Notes: generated by a model not told the origin, from the sequence alone. 64,000 bases of DNA from Williamsia sp. 1138 (GCF_002095435.2 NZ_MJEJ02000053.1:1-64000), one strand, 5' to 3'; positions 43,085 through 52,495 are shown, numbered from the stretch's first letter. Translations and numbers: made by a program.

Positions 43085-44086
43085 ATGTCCTACATCCGTT
43101 CTTCGGTGTCGAACGGGGTCGGCGAGATCGTCCTGGATCGCCCTAAGGCACTCAACGCCTTGGACAAGACAATGGTCGACGACCTCTTCCGAATCCTGAC
43201 GAACTGGGCCGGGGACTCGACAATCGATCTCGTGCTGGTGACATCCGCACACGATCGCGCGTTCTGCGCAGGCGGTGACATCCGCGCGGTGAGTGCCGCC
43301 GCCGCAGCAGATGACGTGTCTACGATCTATCGGTACTTCGACGCCGAGTACGAACTGAACAGGCTGGTCGCCCGGTATCCGAAGCCGTACGTGGCAGTGA
43401 TCGACGGAGTGGCCATGGGCGGAGGCCTGGGCATCAGCGTGCACGGACAGTTCCGAGTGGTCACGGAAAACGCGGTATTCGCCATGCCGGAGACCGCGAT
43501 CGGCTTCTTCCCTGACGTGGGTTCGACCTACTTCCTCCCGCGCCTACCGGCAGGGGTCGGGTTGTGGCTCGGGCTGACGGGTGCACGGATTCGCGGTGTG
43601 GACATTGTGGCTTCGCGGCTGGCCACCCACTACGTTCCGAGCGTTGACCTCGGTGAGCTGACCAAAGGACTACGGCAGGGGACCGAAGTTTCGAAGCTGC
43701 TGGATCGGTGGGCCGGAAGTGGCCCACCGGCACGTCTTGATCTGGATGCGCTCGAGGAGCATTTCGGTGATATGCCCCTGACCGAGATCATCGATCGCCT
43801 GCGCAATCTGACCGGAGTCGGCTGGGCCAGCGAGGCGGTGACGCAACTGAACAGGGCCTCGCCAACGAGTTTGGCGGTGACTGCCAGGATGATCCGACTC
43901 GGCGCGAGTTCGACCTTGGAGGCGTGTTTCGAGCGGGAGCTCCGCGCCGCGCTGCAGATCACTCGTACCCACGATTTCGTCGAGGGAGTGCGTGCCGTCT
44001 TGGTGGACAAGGACGGCGCGGCGCGGTTCCGTCCCCACCGCCTGGCCGATGTCGATCGGGATCTGGTCGCCCGTATCGCAGGGTGA
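43085..44086 (+). CDS. 3-hydroxyisobutyryl-CoA hydrolase-like crotonase
   Basis: A 333-residue crotonase of the ECH_2/HIBCH type: CAGGDIRAV, DGVAMGGGLGISVHG, and the HIBCH-specific MPETAIGFFPDVGSTYFLPRL, followed by the longer C-terminal part (DFVEGVRAVLVDKD). HIBCH frees CoA from 3-hydroxyisobutyryl- or 3-hydroxypropionyl-CoA in valine and isobutyrate-type breakdown. Ribosome site GAAAGGAAAAG. It is divergent from MarR, which may control it. In this cluster it suggests breakdown of a branched side chain. Confidence 0.87.
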   Translation: MSYIRSSVSNGVGEIVLDRPKALNALDKTMVDDLFRILTNWAGDSTIDLVLVTSAHDRAFCAGGDIRAVSAAAAADDVSTIYRYFDAEYELNRLVARYPKPYVAVIDGVAMGGGLGISVHGQFRVVTENAVFAMPETAIGFFPDVGSTYFLPRLPAGVGLWLGLTGARIRGVDIVASRLATHYVPSVDLGELTKGLRQGTEVSKLLDRWAGSGPPARLDLDALEEHFGDMPLTEIIDRLRNLTGVGWASEAVTQLNRASPTSLAVTARMIRLGASSTLEACFERELRAALQITRTHDFVEGVRAVLVDKDGAARFRPHRLADVDRDLVARIAG

Positions 44087-44129
44087 CGGCCCACCGCGGC
44101 TCGCCGCAGCTGCGTGGTCACCTCGGCTC

Positions 44130-44180
44130 TTGACGCGCGAAGTGACCGACATTACACTCAAATTATAATCAGTACACTGA
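44130..44180 (+). promoter_or_regulatory. Promoter plus TCAGT-NN-ACTGA operator, copy 7
   Basis: TTGACG (44130-44135), 17-bp spacer, TACACT (44153-44158), then TCAGTACACTGA (44169-44180), 10 bases after the -10 box. A TATAAT at 44164-44169 abutting the palindrome is an alternative -10. It drives the alcohol dehydrogenase at 44216. Confidence 0.8.
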
Positions 44181-44215
44181 CGAAATGAATATTTGAACCG
44201 AGGAGATTCCGGTCG

Positions 44216-45328
44216 ATGCCCGACATACTTGCCGCAGTCGCACGAGAGCCACATCAACCCCTTGACTTCGCACACTTGCAACTTGCCGAACCGCGACCGA
44301 ACGAGTTGGTCGTCGAGGTGCGTGCGGCCGGAATCTGCCATTCCGACCTATCGGGTCGAGACCAGCTCTATCCTTTTCCGCTTCCCGGGGTCCTCGGACA
44401 CGAAGGAGTTGGGATCGTCCGGGCCATCGGCTCCGAGGTGACCGCAGCCAAGGTCGGAGACCGGGTCGTGATGAGTCAGGCGTTCTGTGGCGAATGCGAT
44501 TCATGCCTGGCGGGTTCGGTCACTGCCTGCCGATACACCACCGAGCTCGCGCTGAAGGGCTCGCGAAAAGATGGGTCCTCGATCATCTCGGACGGATCAG
44601 GGGCGCAGGTGTCAGGTGCGTTCTTGGGTCAGTCCTCGTGGGCGACCCACGCGATCGTGCGAGAGCCCAATCTGGCCCTTTTGCCGGAGGGTATCCCGTG
44701 GGAAGTTGCAGCGCCGATGGCGTGTGGGGTGCAGACAGGTGCGGGTGCGATCCTGAATGTGCTGCAACCGAAAGCATCTGAATCGGTTGTTGTGTTCGGG
44801 GCCGGTACAGTTGGATTGAGCGCTGTCATGGCAGCCAAACACATTGGCTGTGAACAGATTGTAGTTGTCGACATGCTCGAGGGTCGATTGGACCTGGCGC
44901 GCGAGCTCGGCGCGACGCACACCGTGAATCCGTCCACCGACGACGTGGTGGCAGCGGTCCACGATGCCACCGGCAGTGGTGCTGACTTCTCCGTCGAGGC
45001 CAGCGGTGCACGAGCCGCCGGGCCGCTGGCGGTTGACAGCCTGCACGGTCAGGGCACCTGCATACTGCTCGGTACCCCGCCCTTCGGCACGAAGATCGAG
45101 CTTGATTGGATCGGCATCGTCAGTGGCCGAACGGTCTTGGGCGCGCCTTTCGGCGGCGGGACGCCGACAGTGACCATCGGAAAGCTCCTGGACCTGCGAG
45201 CGGCCGGGGCCTTGCCGGTCGAGAAGCTCGTGCGCACCTATCCATTCGCCGACATCGAGAAGGCGATCGCCGACATGGAATCCGGCGCGACGATCAAACC
45301 AGTTCTGCTCTTCGACGAGCTCGACTGA
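44216..45328 (+). CDS. Zinc-dependent aryl/benzyl-type alcohol dehydrogenase
   Basis: A 370-residue MDR family enzyme: catalytic zinc ligands in GICHSD and GHEGVG, structural zinc loop CGECDSCLAGSVTAC, and NAD fold VVVFGAGTVGLSAVMAAK. The length and layout match benzyl/aryl-alcohol dehydrogenases such as XylB. It is followed within 40 bases by an aldehyde dehydrogenase, giving an alcohol-to-acid pair. In view of the gentisate operon at 51 kb, a hydroxybenzyl alcohol is a plausible substrate. GAGGAG lies upstream of the ATG. Confidence 0.9.
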   Translation: MPDILAAVAREPHQPLDFAHLQLAEPRPNELVVEVRAAGICHSDLSGRDQLYPFPLPGVLGHEGVGIVRAIGSEVTAAKVGDRVVMSQAFCGECDSCLAGSVTACRYTTELALKGSRKDGSSIISDGSGAQVSGAFLGQSSWATHAIVREPNLALLPEGIPWEVAAPMACGVQTGAGAILNVLQPKASESVVVFGAGTVGLSAVMAAKHIGCEQIVVVDMLEGRLDLARELGATHTVNPSTDDVVAAVHDATGSGADFSVEASGARAAGPLAVDSLHGQGTCILLGTPPFGTKIELDWIGIVSGRTVLGAPFGGGTPTVTIGKLLDLRAAGALPVEKLVRTYPFADIEKAIADMESGATIKPVLLFDELD

Positions 45329-45364
45329 CCAATCGCGTCCCAATTTTTGAAAAGAGGAACTTCG

Positions 45365-46807
45365 TTGAAATCGTATGACTCGTTTTTCTACGATGGAGTG
45401 TGGAATCGGCCGGCCGCCGGAGGCGGTGTCATCGAGGTGCTCTCAGCAAGCACCGAGGAGTCGATCGGATCGGTACCCGACCCCACCGAAACCGATATGG
45501 ATGCCGCCGTGAGGGCAGCGCGCAAGGCATTCGATGACCCGACGGGCTGGTCTGGATGGCCGGCCGAGAAGCGCGCTGAACTGATGGAGAAGCTCGCCGG
45601 AATTCTGGAATCGCACCACGAGGCTTTCGGTCGTCTGGTGAGTGCGCAGAACGGTATGCCGATCTCGCAGAGCGCACCCGGCGAAGCGTGGTCCGGACCT
45701 TACATGCTCCGCTACTACGCATCGTTGATACGGGAGCATCCACTCGAAGAACGGCGACCGGCCGGCGATCGTACGATTCTGGTCCGTCGTGAGCCGGCGG
45801 GCGTTGTTGCGGCGATCATCCCTTGGAACTTTCCGCTGGGCATCCTGTTCATGAAGCTTGCGCCGGCGCTGGCGGCTGGTTGCACGGTAGTCGCCAAGCC
45901 GTCGCGGGAAACGGTCTTGGACGCCTACTTGCTTGCCGAATGCGTGGCCGAGGCGGGTTTCCCTCCCGGCGTGATCAACATCCTGCCCGGTGGCCGCGAG
46001 ATCGGTGCCTATCTCGTGAGCCACCCTGACGTCGACCTGGTGTCGTTCACGGGTTCGACGGTCGGTGGACGTCAGGTTGCGCGTTCGTGCGCCGAGTTGA
46101 TCCGACCGGTGCAACTCGAACTCGGTGGAAAGTCAGCCGCAATTGTGCTGGAGGATGCCGACCTCGCGGGACTCAGCAATGAGTTCATCTATGCCACGAT
46201 GAACAACAACGGGCAGACGTGCTGGCTGAGCACACGAATCCTGGTGCCAAAGCAACGTTTTGGTGAGTTCACGGACATCATCACCGATATCGTGGCCAAT
46301 CAGGTCATCGGCGACGCCATGGACGAGAAGACGTCCATCGGGCCGATGACCTCGGCCGCCCACCGCGACCGGGTCGAGGGATACATCCAGGGTGCGCTCG
46401 CGAACGGAGCCCGGGCCACGGTCGGTTCCGGCCGGCCGGTCGGGCAGGATCGGGGGTGGTTCGTCGAACCCACAGTGTTCGTTGACATCGACAACAAGTC
46501 GGTGATCGCCCGTGAAGAGGTGTTCGGTCCCGTTCTTTGTGTAATTCCCTACGATGGGATAGACGATGCTCTCGCCCAGGCGAATGATTCCGATTATGGT
46601 CTCGGCGGTACTGTCTGGACCGCTGATGAAGACCGTGGTCTGGATGTCGCTCGGCGAATCCATACCGGGACAGTAGGAATCAACGGCTTCCAAGGAGATT
46701 TGGGCGCTCCCTTCGGTGGAGTGAAAGCCAGCGGCATCGGCCGCGCTCTGGGGCCTGAGGGGTTGCAGACCTACCAGGTTCTGAAGTCGCTGTTCCCAGC
46801 GGCGTAG
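45365..46807 (+). CDS. Aldehyde dehydrogenase, possibly aryl aldehyde-specific
   Basis: A 480-residue ALDH: IIPWNFPLGI, NAD loop FTGSTVGGR, catalytic Glu in LELGGKSAA, catalytic Cys in NNGQTCWLST, EEVFGPV. TTG 45365 follows AAGAGGA by six bases and is preferred over TTG 45347. Pairs with the preceding alcohol dehydrogenase to give a carboxylic acid from an alcohol. Distinct from the ALDH at 40747. Confidence 0.92.
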   Translation: MKSYDSFFYDGVWNRPAAGGGVIEVLSASTEESIGSVPDPTETDMDAAVRAARKAFDDPTGWSGWPAEKRAELMEKLAGILESHHEAFGRLVSAQNGMPISQSAPGEAWSGPYMLRYYASLIREHPLEERRPAGDRTILVRREPAGVVAAIIPWNFPLGILFMKLAPALAAGCTVVAKPSRETVLDAYLLAECVAEAGFPPGVINILPGGREIGAYLVSHPDVDLVSFTGSTVGGRQVARSCAELIRPVQLELGGKSAAIVLEDADLAGLSNEFIYATMNNNGQTCWLSTRILVPKQRFGEFTDIITDIVANQVIGDAMDEKTSIGPMTSAAHRDRVEGYIQGALANGARATVGSGRPVGQDRGWFVEPTVFVDIDNKSVIAREEVFGPVLCVIPYDGIDDALAQANDSDYGLGGTVWTADEDRGLDVARRIHTGTVGINGFQGDLGAPFGGVKASGIGRALGPEGLQTYQVLKSLFPAA

Positions 46808-46859
46808 GGCCGATCTTTCCCGGCTCGGTTTTCCGCACCGGCTTTACTAGGAGAATTCA

Positions 46860-47843
46860 ATGCGCTTATCTGTCTCGGTACCTATGAACATCACAGAAAA
46901 TGTGAACGATTGGCGGTTCGTCCTTGATTTCGCCCGTATCTGCGATGAGGCCGGTGTGGACCGGATCGTTGCCCCCGATCACGTGGTCTTCGGCGAGCGA
47001 CTCGAAGCGTATTCGAATCCGCAGATGGGGGGAGTCGCGAACGGATCCCAACCCACAGGATCGGACGGCAACTACTTCGAGCCAATGTCGCTCCTCGCCT
47101 CGATCTCCGCTGTGACACAGAATGTTCGACTCGGGACCAACATCCTGCTAGCTGCACTGCGCCGTCCGATCGTGTTGGCAAAAGCGGCAGCCACTATCGA
47201 CGTAATTTCGGACGGTCGGCTGGATCTGGGTGTTGGCGTCGGATGGCAACAGGAAGAGTACGAAGCAGCAGGTCTGAACTTTAAGCAACGAGGTCGGCTC
47301 CTCGATCACACGCTTGAGATCTGTCAGCTACTGTGGTCCGAAGTGCGGGCGGACTATGCCAGTCCGGAACTCAAGTTCTCCGACATCCACTCCATGCCGA
47401 AGCCGCTACAAGCTGGTGGTGTCCCCATCTGGTGTGGAGGGCGGGCGAATGCGAATGTCGCGCGTCGGATCGCACGGTATGGACACGGCTGGATAACCTG
47501 GGATATCAATGCCGACGCCATGGCGGGCAGCATCACGCGGATGCGCGACCTCGTTGAATCGGAAGGGGGATCCGACCAGCCATTCCCGGTGCAGGTCGGA
47601 TTGTTCGTCGACAATGACGAGCAGGGGAAGCCGAACTTTCCCAAGACTCTGGAATCCATCCCGAAACTCGCGGACGCCGGGGTAACCGACGTCACCCTGT
47701 ATCGACTACGCCCCCCGTTGAATATCGACGGCACCACCGAAGTCATCGGCACCCTGGTATCGAACTTTCGAGAGGCGGCAGGCATCGAGCGGGCAAGCGG
47801 AAGCAAAACCGATACTTCGATGGCTCATACCGTCGGGCAGTAG
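46860..47843 (+). CDS. Luciferase-like F420- or FMN-dependent oxidoreductase
   Basis: A 327-residue LLM protein: VDRIVAPDHVVFGE, NVRLGTNILLAALRRP, ISDGRLDLGVGVGWQQEEYEAAG and PIWCGGRANANVARRIARYGHGW. The G-x-GWxxxEY pattern and length are those of the F420-dependent LLM subgroup common in mycobacteria and rhodococci. Likely oxidises or reduces a cyclic intermediate. TAGGAG precedes the ATG. Third gene of the unit started by the alcohol dehydrogenase. Confidence 0.85.
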   Translation: MRLSVSVPMNITENVNDWRFVLDFARICDEAGVDRIVAPDHVVFGERLEAYSNPQMGGVANGSQPTGSDGNYFEPMSLLASISAVTQNVRLGTNILLAALRRPIVLAKAAATIDVISDGRLDLGVGVGWQQEEYEAAGLNFKQRGRLLDHTLEICQLLWSEVRADYASPELKFSDIHSMPKPLQAGGVPIWCGGRANANVARRIARYGHGWITWDINADAMAGSITRMRDLVESEGGSDQPFPVQVGLFVDNDEQGKPNFPKTLESIPKLADAGVTDVTLYRLRPPLNIDGTTEVIGTLVSNFREAAGIERASGSKTDTSMAHTVGQ

Positions 47844-48049
47844 CGGCGCACCGCGGAGTGGAGGCGAACCGGTGAAAGGTTGAACGTGAATCGTCCTGCA
47901 TCATGAGGTAATGCACTCCAGTCGAGTGATTTTCGAGGTAGTTGACAATGTGGCGCCGATTAAGAACACGTGTGCCAACAAGTGACGTGGCCAGCCGCCG
48001 TGATCGCTTGCCGGCAGGTGTTTCGCGTGCCGACTAGGAGGATCTGAGA

Positions 48050-48892
48050 ATGGAACGACTGTCCGGAAGGGTGGCGTTGATCACCGGTGCTGCGCGAGGC
48101 CAAGGGCGTGCGCACGCAGTCAGGTTGGCGAGTGAGGGCGCTGACATCATCGCGTTCGACTCTTGCGCCACATTCGCCAGCACGAATTACGATCCGTCGA
48201 CTCTCGCGGATCTGGAAGAGACCGCGAGACTCGTAAAGGCCCAGGGGCGAAGGATACTGTGGCGACAAATCGATGCCCGCAACTTCGCCGACGTCGAAAA
48301 CTTGGTCTCCGCCGGTACGGAAGAATTCGGTCGTCTGGACATAGTGGTCGTCAATCACGCCATCTGTCATTACTCCAACACCTGGGAAGTCACGGAGGAG
48401 AACTGGGATGAAGTGATCTCGGTCAACCTCACCAGCGTATGGAAGGTCCTGAAAGCCGTTGCCCCGTACATGATCGAGCAACGAACAGGTGGTTCGATCA
48501 TCGTCACGAGTTCAGTGGCAGGTGTGAAAGGCCAGCCGTTCCTAGCGCCGTACGTCGCATCCAAACACGGCGTGGTGGGGTTGGCGAAGACCCTGGCGAA
48601 TGAACTGGGGCGGCATCGAATCCGCGTCAACGTCGTCCTCCCGGGTGGCGTCCAGACGCCGATGGCCGGTTACGACTGGAACGGCGAGAAGGGTGAGTCG
48701 AACCCGTTCGCCGGCGAGCTGAACAAACCTGAGGTGGCAGCGACACTCGGCCCCATCTTCATGAATGCACTCGGCGAGAAGTGGATGACACCAGAGGACG
48801 TCGCGAATACGGTTGCCTTCTTGGCCAGCGATGAGGCGCACTTCATCACGGGTGCTGAGTTTCCGGTCGATGCCGGGGCGACTGCTCGCTAG
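48050..48892 (+). CDS. Mycofactocin-coupled-type short-chain dehydrogenase
   Basis: A 280-residue SDR with TGAARGQGRAHA, NHAI, Ser in VTSSVAG and YVASK. After strand 2 it carries the insert DSCATFASTNYDPSTLADLE, then ETARLVKAQGRR, the hallmark of SDRs that hold NAD tightly and pass electrons to mycofactocin (as in carveol dehydrogenase). AGGAGG upstream of the ATG. A second one is at 54495. No mycofactocin biosynthesis genes are in the window. Confidence 0.87.
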   Translation: MERLSGRVALITGAARGQGRAHAVRLASEGADIIAFDSCATFASTNYDPSTLADLEETARLVKAQGRRILWRQIDARNFADVENLVSAGTEEFGRLDIVVVNHAICHYSNTWEVTEENWDEVISVNLTSVWKVLKAVAPYMIEQRTGGSIIVTSSVAGVKGQPFLAPYVASKHGVVGLAKTLANELGRHRIRVNVVLPGGVQTPMAGYDWNGEKGESNPFAGELNKPEVAATLGPIFMNALGEKWMTPEDVANTVAFLASDEAHFITGAEFPVDAGATAR

Positions 48893-48948
48893 AAATCGGC
48901 TGACAACTCTCACGTAGCAGCTACGTCTCACAGAAGGAGATATGCAAA

Positions 48949-49833
48949 ATGGTGGAACGCCAGTTCGAAGGTCGTGTTGCACTCGTAACCGGGGCAGGGA
49001 GCGGCATCGGTTATGAGGAGGCAACAACTCTGGCACGCCTGGGAGCCAAAGTTGTTCTCAACGACGTCCGGACGACGCACGGTGCACGGCCCGAGGAGGC
49101 AACCGCGGAAGAGGTCGCCGCCGAGTTGGTCGCGGAAGGGCTGACCGCAGTGGCCGACACCGGCAGCATCGGCGATGAGGAGTACGCAACCGGGCTCGTA
49201 GACCGCACCATCGAACGCTTTGGAACGATCGATGTCCTGATCAACAACGCCGGGATCATCGCGCGCGGGACCTCCCACGATACCGAGACGAAGTTCCTCA
49301 TGGATACGTTCAGCGTCAACTTCCTCGGTTCCTTCTGGACGCAGCGCGCCGCGCTGCGTCAGATGAGGAAGCAGGGCTACGGCCGGATCCTCAATACATC
49401 CTCCGGGGCAGCTGCTTTCGGTGCCCCAGGCTTCTTTCCCTACATTGTGAGCAAGACGGCAATCCTCGGACTGAGTCGATCGGCTGCCCTCGACAACGCA
49501 GACCTGGACATCAAGATCAACTCGATCTGCCCCGTTGCTCGGACGATGATGGATCCTGACCATTTCGATTCCAGATCGCATGTCGACAAGGACGTCGTGC
49601 ATCCCAAGTGGGTGACACCGGTTGCGATGTACCTGGTGGGCGACGACTGCAAGTTCAGTGGCGAGACCCTCAGCGCCGGCGTCGGGGTGTGGGCACGGGT
49701 ATTCACCGGCAAGACACACGGTCTCACGCCGACCGGGCTGACCTCGGACGATGTGGCCGAGGCCATCGACCGCATCCTGGATGTCTCTGAGTTCAGAGTC
49801 CTCCGATCAGCTCAAGCGCAGTACGATGACTAG
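48949..49833 (+). CDS. Short-chain dehydrogenase/reductase
   Basis: A 294-residue SDR: TGAGSGIGYEEA, NNAGII, Ser in NTSSGAAAF, YIVSK and an unusual ICPVAR in place of the PG motif. The C-terminal part (KWVTPVAMYLVGDD, then VWARVFTGKTHGL) resembles SDRs fused or related to peroxisomal-type multifunctional 3-hydroxyacyl-CoA dehydrogenases, so an acyl-CoA substrate is possible. AGAAGGAGA upstream. Lies 56 bases after the mycofactocin-type SDR in the same unit. Confidence 0.86.
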   Translation: MVERQFEGRVALVTGAGSGIGYEEATTLARLGAKVVLNDVRTTHGARPEEATAEEVAAELVAEGLTAVADTGSIGDEEYATGLVDRTIERFGTIDVLINNAGIIARGTSHDTETKFLMDTFSVNFLGSFWTQRAALRQMRKQGYGRILNTSSGAAAFGAPGFFPYIVSKTAILGLSRSAALDNADLDIKINSICPVARTMMDPDHFDSRSHVDKDVVHPKWVTPVAMYLVGDDCKFSGETLSAGVGVWARVFTGKTHGLTPTGLTSDDVAEAIDRILDVSEFRVLRSAQAQYDD

Positions 49834-49947
49834 CCCTCCTCGTCGCCGCCCCGTACTTCGAGGCTTGATCGCCGGTCGGTGCTTCGGGCCCGCAGCAAGC
49901 TGAGAATTTTCACATCAAACTGACACCACCTCGACGAAGGGCGCACC

Positions 49948-50529
49948 ATGTCCGTTCACCAGACCGAACAAGTCTCGCAGGATCTCACGATCGAGCAACG
50001 CATCACCATGTTGGAGGTCGAACGCGAGTGTCGCGAGATACTCGCACGCTACGGGTTTTATGCCGACCACATGCTCCACGACGAATGGGTGAATCTGTTC
50101 ACGACTGATGCCGTGATGGACTTTACTTTCTACGACGATTCCAACTATTTCGACGACGACATGAAACCGAGTTCGGCCGATCCGACCACCATCGAATTCC
50201 CGCTGAAACGTTCGGTGTTCACGGGCAGTGACGAACTACAGGTGTGCATCAGGGCGCCTCGTCACGAGCGACTGATGGGTCGGGCGCAGCATCGGATGGA
50301 TGCCCAACCGGCGATCTTCCGTTTGCTCGACGACGACTCTGCCATCATCGTGAGCGATTCGGTTGTGCTGGCGAGGCAGCGAGCGAACTTTTCGCCCACG
50401 CTTCAGTATCAGCACTATTGCCTCAATCGCTGGACCTTCCGAAAGGTCGACGGTGTGTGGAAGATCGCTGAGAACATCAGGCGGACGATGGGTAGCGATG
50501 ACGCCGCGGAATTGATCTCCGGGCTCTGA
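49948..50529 (+). CDS. SnoaL-like protein (first of a pair)
   Basis: A 193-residue SnoaL_4-type alpha+beta-barrel protein (ECREILARYGFYADHMLHDE, then WVNLFTTDAVMDFTFYDD; C-terminal LNRWTFRKVDGVWKIAEN). This fold hosts dehydratases, hydratases and epoxide hydrolases, and resembles the small subunit of ring-hydroxylating oxygenases. AAGGG precedes the ATG. The next gene encodes another family member, so they may form a heteromeric enzyme. Function unknown. Confidence 0.72.
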   Translation: MSVHQTEQVSQDLTIEQRITMLEVERECREILARYGFYADHMLHDEWVNLFTTDAVMDFTFYDDSNYFDDDMKPSSADPTTIEFPLKRSVFTGSDELQVCIRAPRHERLMGRAQHRMDAQPAIFRLLDDDSAIIVSDSVVLARQRANFSPTLQYQHYCLNRWTFRKVDGVWKIAENIRRTMGSDDAAELISGL

Positions 50530-50636
50530 CGTCACGAGGATCAGGCGCGTCCACCGGAAGGTCGGGGACGTGCCTGATCTGCTTCCTGGGCAACACAATC
50601 CTGATAGGACAGCGGGCGACGGCGAGCGGAGTGGTC

Positions 50637-51131
50637 ATGGATGTTGACGAAGTGTGTTCGAGGCACGAGATTCTGGATCTGATCAGTGAATACACGCTGA
50701 GTAATGACAGGGCGGAATGGGAACGGATGGATCGTATCTGGGCCGATGACGCCGTGATGTTGGTCCCTGGGGTCGGCGTCGGTAGATACGACGGGCGGGA
50801 GACGATCATGTCCCGCTATCGCAGCCTCGCTGCCCGGGCGAAGCAGGCAGAGTCGGCGAGAGACGAGGGGAAGACGGCAATGACCTTCTCCCGCCACCAT
50901 TTGACCAGCACCCGGCTGTCATTTCTGGACAGCTCGCACGCGGTGGGCGTCAGTTACTACTTTGTGATCACCGACGTCGGATACGACCACAGCGGTTGCT
51001 ACGAAGACAGGTTCACGCGGACCGCCGGGCGATGGCTGATCTCGGAACGAAAGACCTTGGTCGAGCATGTCGCGAGTGAGTCGTTTTATGGCTTCTTGAG
51101 GGCAGCGGCAGCGCAGAACAATAAGCAATAG
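50637..51131 (+). CDS. SnoaL-like protein (second of a pair)
   Basis: A 164-residue SnoaL-like protein (VCSRHEILDLISEYTLSNDR, then MDRIWADDAVMLVPGVGVG; GYDHSGCYEDRFTRTAGRWL). Same fold as the preceding 193-residue protein but clearly diverged. ATG 50637 has GGAG five bases ahead; GTG 50631 is an alternative. Last gene before the gentisate operon, which has its own promoter. Confidence 0.72.
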   Translation: MDVDEVCSRHEILDLISEYTLSNDRAEWERMDRIWADDAVMLVPGVGVGRYDGRETIMSRYRSLAARAKQAESARDEGKTAMTFSRHHLTSTRLSFLDSSHAVGVSYYFVITDVGYDHSGCYEDRFTRTAGRWLISERKTLVEHVASESFYGFLRAAAAQNNKQ

Positions 51132-51210
51132 CAAGGTAGAACGGTGGGCGGGGTTCACGATTTAGAATGGGCGTCGAAACCTTGAAAGTGCTCGAGAACC
51201 CTGAAGTCGA

Positions 51211-51258
51211 TTGACGGAGAGTCTGCCCACACCTATGATTACTCAGTGTACTGAGTAA
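51211..51258 (+). promoter_or_regulatory. Promoter plus 20-bp palindromic operator, copy 8
   Basis: TTGACG (51211-51216), 17-bp spacer, TATGAT (51234-51239), then TTACTCAGTGTACTGAGTAA (51239-51258; core 51243-51254), overlapping the -10 end and the transcription start. The hydroxylase starts at 51277, right after it, leaving little room for a leader. Best promoter/operator pair of the set. Confidence 0.9.
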
Positions 51259-51276
51259 AGGGTGGTTGGCTACAAG

Positions 51277-52461
51277 ATGAAATCTCACAAACCAGACGTC
51301 GTAATCGTCGGCGGCGGAATCGGTGGCCTCGCGGCGGCACTTCAGTTGGCTCGTCACGGGATTCAGAACGTCACCGTGCTGGAGCGGGCAGAGGAGTTCG
51401 GCGAAGTCGGTGCCGGCTTGCAATTGGCGCCCAACGCATCGAGGGTGCTCGACGAACTCGGCCTCCTCGACAGCGTCGCACGAACGGCGTTCTGTCCCTC
51501 GCGACTCGTTCTACGGGACGCCATCGGCGGCGACGAGATCACCGCTTTGAGGACAGACGATCACTTCACGGCGCGCTACGGATACCCCTACCTGGTCGCG
51601 CACCGGGTCGATCTGCATCGCGCTCTCCTAGACGCCTGCACCGAGTCGGAGAACATTACCCTGGTGGCGGGCGTGACGGTCACCCACATCAAGCAGAACT
51701 CGACCGGCGTTCAGGTGCGATGCGCCGACGGCACGGCCTACGACGGCGGTGTTGCGATCGGCGCCGACGGTATCAACTCCGCGGTCAGGCAACAGCTCAT
51801 CGGGGATGGTGTGCCGAAGGGCGCTGGGTACGTGGCCTACCGCGGTACCGTTCCGGTTGACGAAGTCATCGAATCGACTGGAGCGCGCGAGCTCACTGAC
51901 ATGGTGATCTGGATCGGGCCGTCCATGCACCTGGTCCAGTACCCCGTACGCGGTGGCCAACTGTGCAACCAGGTAGCTGTCTTCCGCAGCGACAACTATG
52001 GCGGCGACGCCCACGAGTGGGGAACGCCGGCGGAATTGGAAGCGCGTTTCGAGATGGCCGCGGCCCCCGTGCGGCGCAGCGTGACGTTGATCGACACGTC
52101 GCGCCGGTGGGAGATGTTCGACCGCGAGCCGACGGCCGGATGGGTGGATGGCCGGATTGCTCTACTCGGTGATGCTGCACACCCGATGTTCCAGTATCTC
52201 GCACAGGGCGCGTGTCAGGCCCTTGAGGACGCGCAGATACTCGGACGCAGCGTGGGTGATCCGCAGGGCATCGAACACGGACTGAAACAGTACGAGGAGC
52301 AGCGCTTCGCTCGCGCTTCGACAGTGCAGACGAGGGCACGAATGTTCGGGGAAGTACTGCATACCGGCGGTTCGATGGCCGCCATGCGCGACTACATGCT
52401 CCGCCGCCGAAGTGAACTCGATTACGAGCCCGTGGACTGGCTCTATCTAGCAAATCCCTGA
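51277..52461 (+). CDS. 3-hydroxybenzoate 6-hydroxylase-like flavoprotein
   Basis: A 394-residue class A flavin monooxygenase: VVIVGGGIGGLAAALQLA, EVGAGLQLAPNASRVLDELG, DG motif IGADGINSAVR and GD motif LLGDAAHPMFQYLAQG. H218, Y222 (IGPSMHLVQYP) and Q306 (MFQYLA) occupy, at a constant five-residue offset, the positions remembered as substrate-binding in Rhodococcus jostii 3-hydroxybenzoate 6-hydroxylase (H213, Y217, Q301). That enzyme turns 3-hydroxybenzoate plus NADH and O2 into gentisate, matching the gentisate dioxygenase next door. Salicylate hydroxylase is less likely. ATG 51277 is chosen; GTG 51262 would add five residues. Confidence 0.88.
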   Translation: MKSHKPDVVIVGGGIGGLAAALQLARHGIQNVTVLERAEEFGEVGAGLQLAPNASRVLDELGLLDSVARTAFCPSRLVLRDAIGGDEITALRTDDHFTARYGYPYLVAHRVDLHRALLDACTESENITLVAGVTVTHIKQNSTGVQVRCADGTAYDGGVAIGADGINSAVRQQLIGDGVPKGAGYVAYRGTVPVDEVIESTGARELTDMVIWIGPSMHLVQYPVRGGQLCNQVAVFRSDNYGGDAHEWGTPAELEARFEMAAAPVRRSVTLIDTSRRWEMFDREPTAGWVDGRIALLGDAAHPMFQYLAQGACQALEDAQILGRSVGDPQGIEHGLKQYEEQRFARASTVQTRARMFGEVLHTGGSMAAMRDYMLRRRSELDYEPVDWLYLANP

Positions 52462-52495
52462 TTGTGAACCGCTACGTGGATAAGGAAGTAGATTG

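Noticed and set aside
51277-52461. Salicylate 1-hydroxylase
   Set aside because: The neighbouring gentisate dioxygenase and the conserved H218/Y222/Q306 pattern favour 3-hydroxybenzoate 6-hydroxylase.
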